The position numbers and the translations under genes are program-made. Of a DNA stretch of 6,056 nt, positions 5,180 to 6,056 are shown in pieces (within the stretch, counting starts at the first letter, position 1; each line of letters opens with the position of its first letter). The notes beneath the pieces are model-generated. The model searched no databases, had not been told where the DNA came from, and saw only the letters and a list, made by a program, of their open reading frames with translations. This stretch comes from Candidatus Nanopelagicales bacterium (GTDB lineage Bacteria > Actinomycetota > Actinomycetes > S36-B12 > UBA5976), in NCBI GenBank assembly GCA_030831445.1, contig JAURLB010000191.1, forward strand, positions 1 through 6,056, written 5' to 3'.

Positions 5180-6056
5180 ATGACAAAAAATAATATTGCC
5201 GTAAATGATATCGGCACTGTTGAAGACTTCTTGGCAGCGATTGATAACACTCTCAAAAATTTTGATGATGGCGATCTGGTTCAAGGAATTATCGTTAAAG
5301 TAGATCGAGACGAAGTGTTGCTCGATATCGGCTATAAAACTGAAGGTGTCATCCCTTCGCGCGAGCTGACCATAAAGCATGATGTTGATCCCTCTGCCGT
5401 CGTGAAAGTTGGCGACACTATCGAGGCTCTGGTTCTACAAAAAGAAGACAAAGAGGGTCGACTAATCCTCTCCAAGAAGCGCGCACAATATGAGCGAGCA
5501 TGGGGAGAAATTGAAAAGATTAAAGCAGCTGATGGCGTAGTGAAAGGCACTGTCATTGAAGTCGTCAAAGGTGGCTTAATAATGGACATTGGCCTACGTG
5601 GCTTTCTTCCAGCCAGTCTCGTAGAAATGCGACGAGTTCGAGATCTTTCGCCATACATTGGGAAAGAAATCGAAGCAAAAATTATTGAACTTGATAAGAA
5701 CAGAAACAATGTCGTGCTCAGTCGTAGAGCATTCCTTGAGCACTCGCAGTCAGAATCTCGAAGCTCATTCCTTACAAATTTGGCAAAGGGTCAAATTCGC
5801 ACAGGAGTAATTTCCTCTATCGTGAATTTTGGTGCTTTCGTTGATCTTGGCGGGGTGGATGGCTTAGTGCACGTTTCAGAACTTTCGTGGAAACACATCG
5901 ATCATCCGAACGAAGTTGTGCAAGTTGGCGACGAAGTTACTGTTGAAGTTCTCGAAGTCGATATGGACCGCGAACGAGTTTCACTTTCACTCAAGTCAAC
6001 TCAAGAAGATCCATGGCAGCACTTCGCTCGAACACATCAACTTGGGCAGATCGTGA
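5180..6056 (+). CDS. rpsA: 30S ribosomal protein S1, N-terminal part (3' end outside window)
   Basis: S1 binds mRNA on the small ribosomal subunit and helps start translation. The frame stays open from the ATG at 5180 to the window end, giving 292 residues plus one base. Three S1-type OB domains are visible: about 31-100 (GDLVQGIIVKVDRDEVLLDIGYKTEG), 118-184 (GLRGFLPASLVEMRRVRDL) and 203-272 (VNFGAFVDLGGVDGLVHVSELSW). A fourth begins near 287 (HQLGQIV) and is cut off. The linkers LILSKKRAQYERAW and NNVVLSRRAFLE, and DPW before domain 4, match actinobacterial S1 very closely; these proteins usually have four S1 domains and about 480-500 residues, so roughly 60 percent is here. The start has a ribosome binding site, and the opening NDIGTVEDFLAAIDNTLKNFDDGD fits the family. 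It follows polA on the same strand with its own predicted promoter and a structured leader. Confidence 0.97.
   Translation, partial: MTKNNIAVNDIGTVEDFLAAIDNTLKNFDDGDLVQGIIVKVDRDEVLLDIGYKTEGVIPSRELTIKHDVDPSAVVKVGDTIEALVLQKEDKEGRLILSKKRAQYERAWGEIEKIKAADGVVKGTVIEVVKGGLIMDIGLRGFLPASLVEMRRVRDLSPYIGKEIEAKIIELDKNRNNVVLSRRAFLEHSQSESRSSFLTNLAKGQIRTGVISSIVNFGAFVDLGGVDGLVHVSELSWKHIDHPNEVVQVGDEVTVEVLEVDMDRERVSLSLKSTQEDPWQHFARTHQLGQIV

Noticed and set aside
5332..5709. 125-codon open frame on the - strand inside rpsA
   Set aside because: The + strand reads as unmistakable S1 domains through this stretch. The antisense translation is rich in serine and arginine and resembles no known family.

Overview
The window is a compact stretch of bacterial housekeeping chromosome, most likely from a low-GC member of the Actinomycetota. 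Protein features point there: EF-P carries the palindromic PGKGP loop typical of actinobacterial EF-P, DNA polymerase I has an eroded proofreading site and a tyrosine in motif B, and ribosomal protein S1 reads closely like actinobacterial S1. The DNA is visibly less GC-rich than most actinobacteria, with many A/T-ending codons and very short intergenic gaps. A streamlined freshwater lineage (acI / Nanopelagicales type) is my best guess. That placement is inference and was not tested.

Layout. (1) Positions 1-1099, + strand: the 3' end of an M24 Xaa-Pro peptidase gene, then efp, then nusB. Gaps are 8 bp and a 1-bp stop/start overlap, so this is one operon for translation and transcription-antitermination factors. 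(2) 1100-1181, - strand: a tRNA-Leu(CAA) gene whose 3' end lies directly against the nusB stop codon. (3) 1249-1977, + strand: a DUF554 membrane protein, best started at a GTG with a good ribosome binding site. (4) 1965-2387, - strand: a hotdog-fold acyl-CoA thioesterase that overlaps the DUF554 gene tail to tail by 13 bp. (5) 2410-5046, + strand: polA, divergent from the thioesterase across only 22 bp. (6) 5047-5179: a non-coding leader with a promoter and a possible pseudoknot. (7) 5180-6056, + strand: the first 292 codons of rpsA, running off the window.

Functionally the window serves gene expression (EF-P, NusB, tRNA-Leu, S1) and DNA repair/replication (Pol I), plus two poorly characterised genes. 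No gap between genes exceeds 133 bp. I see no mobile element, CRISPR array, phage gene or foreign-looking segment, and no undescribed multigene system.

The most interesting signals are regulatory. Both divergent start codons of the thioesterase/polA pair sit exactly at +1 of TAnnnT -10 hexamers that overlap by 2 bp, suggesting two leaderless mRNAs fired from one shared melting site. The rpsA leader contains a 7-bp inverted repeat whose loop can pair with the bases just upstream, giving an H-type pseudoknot geometry.
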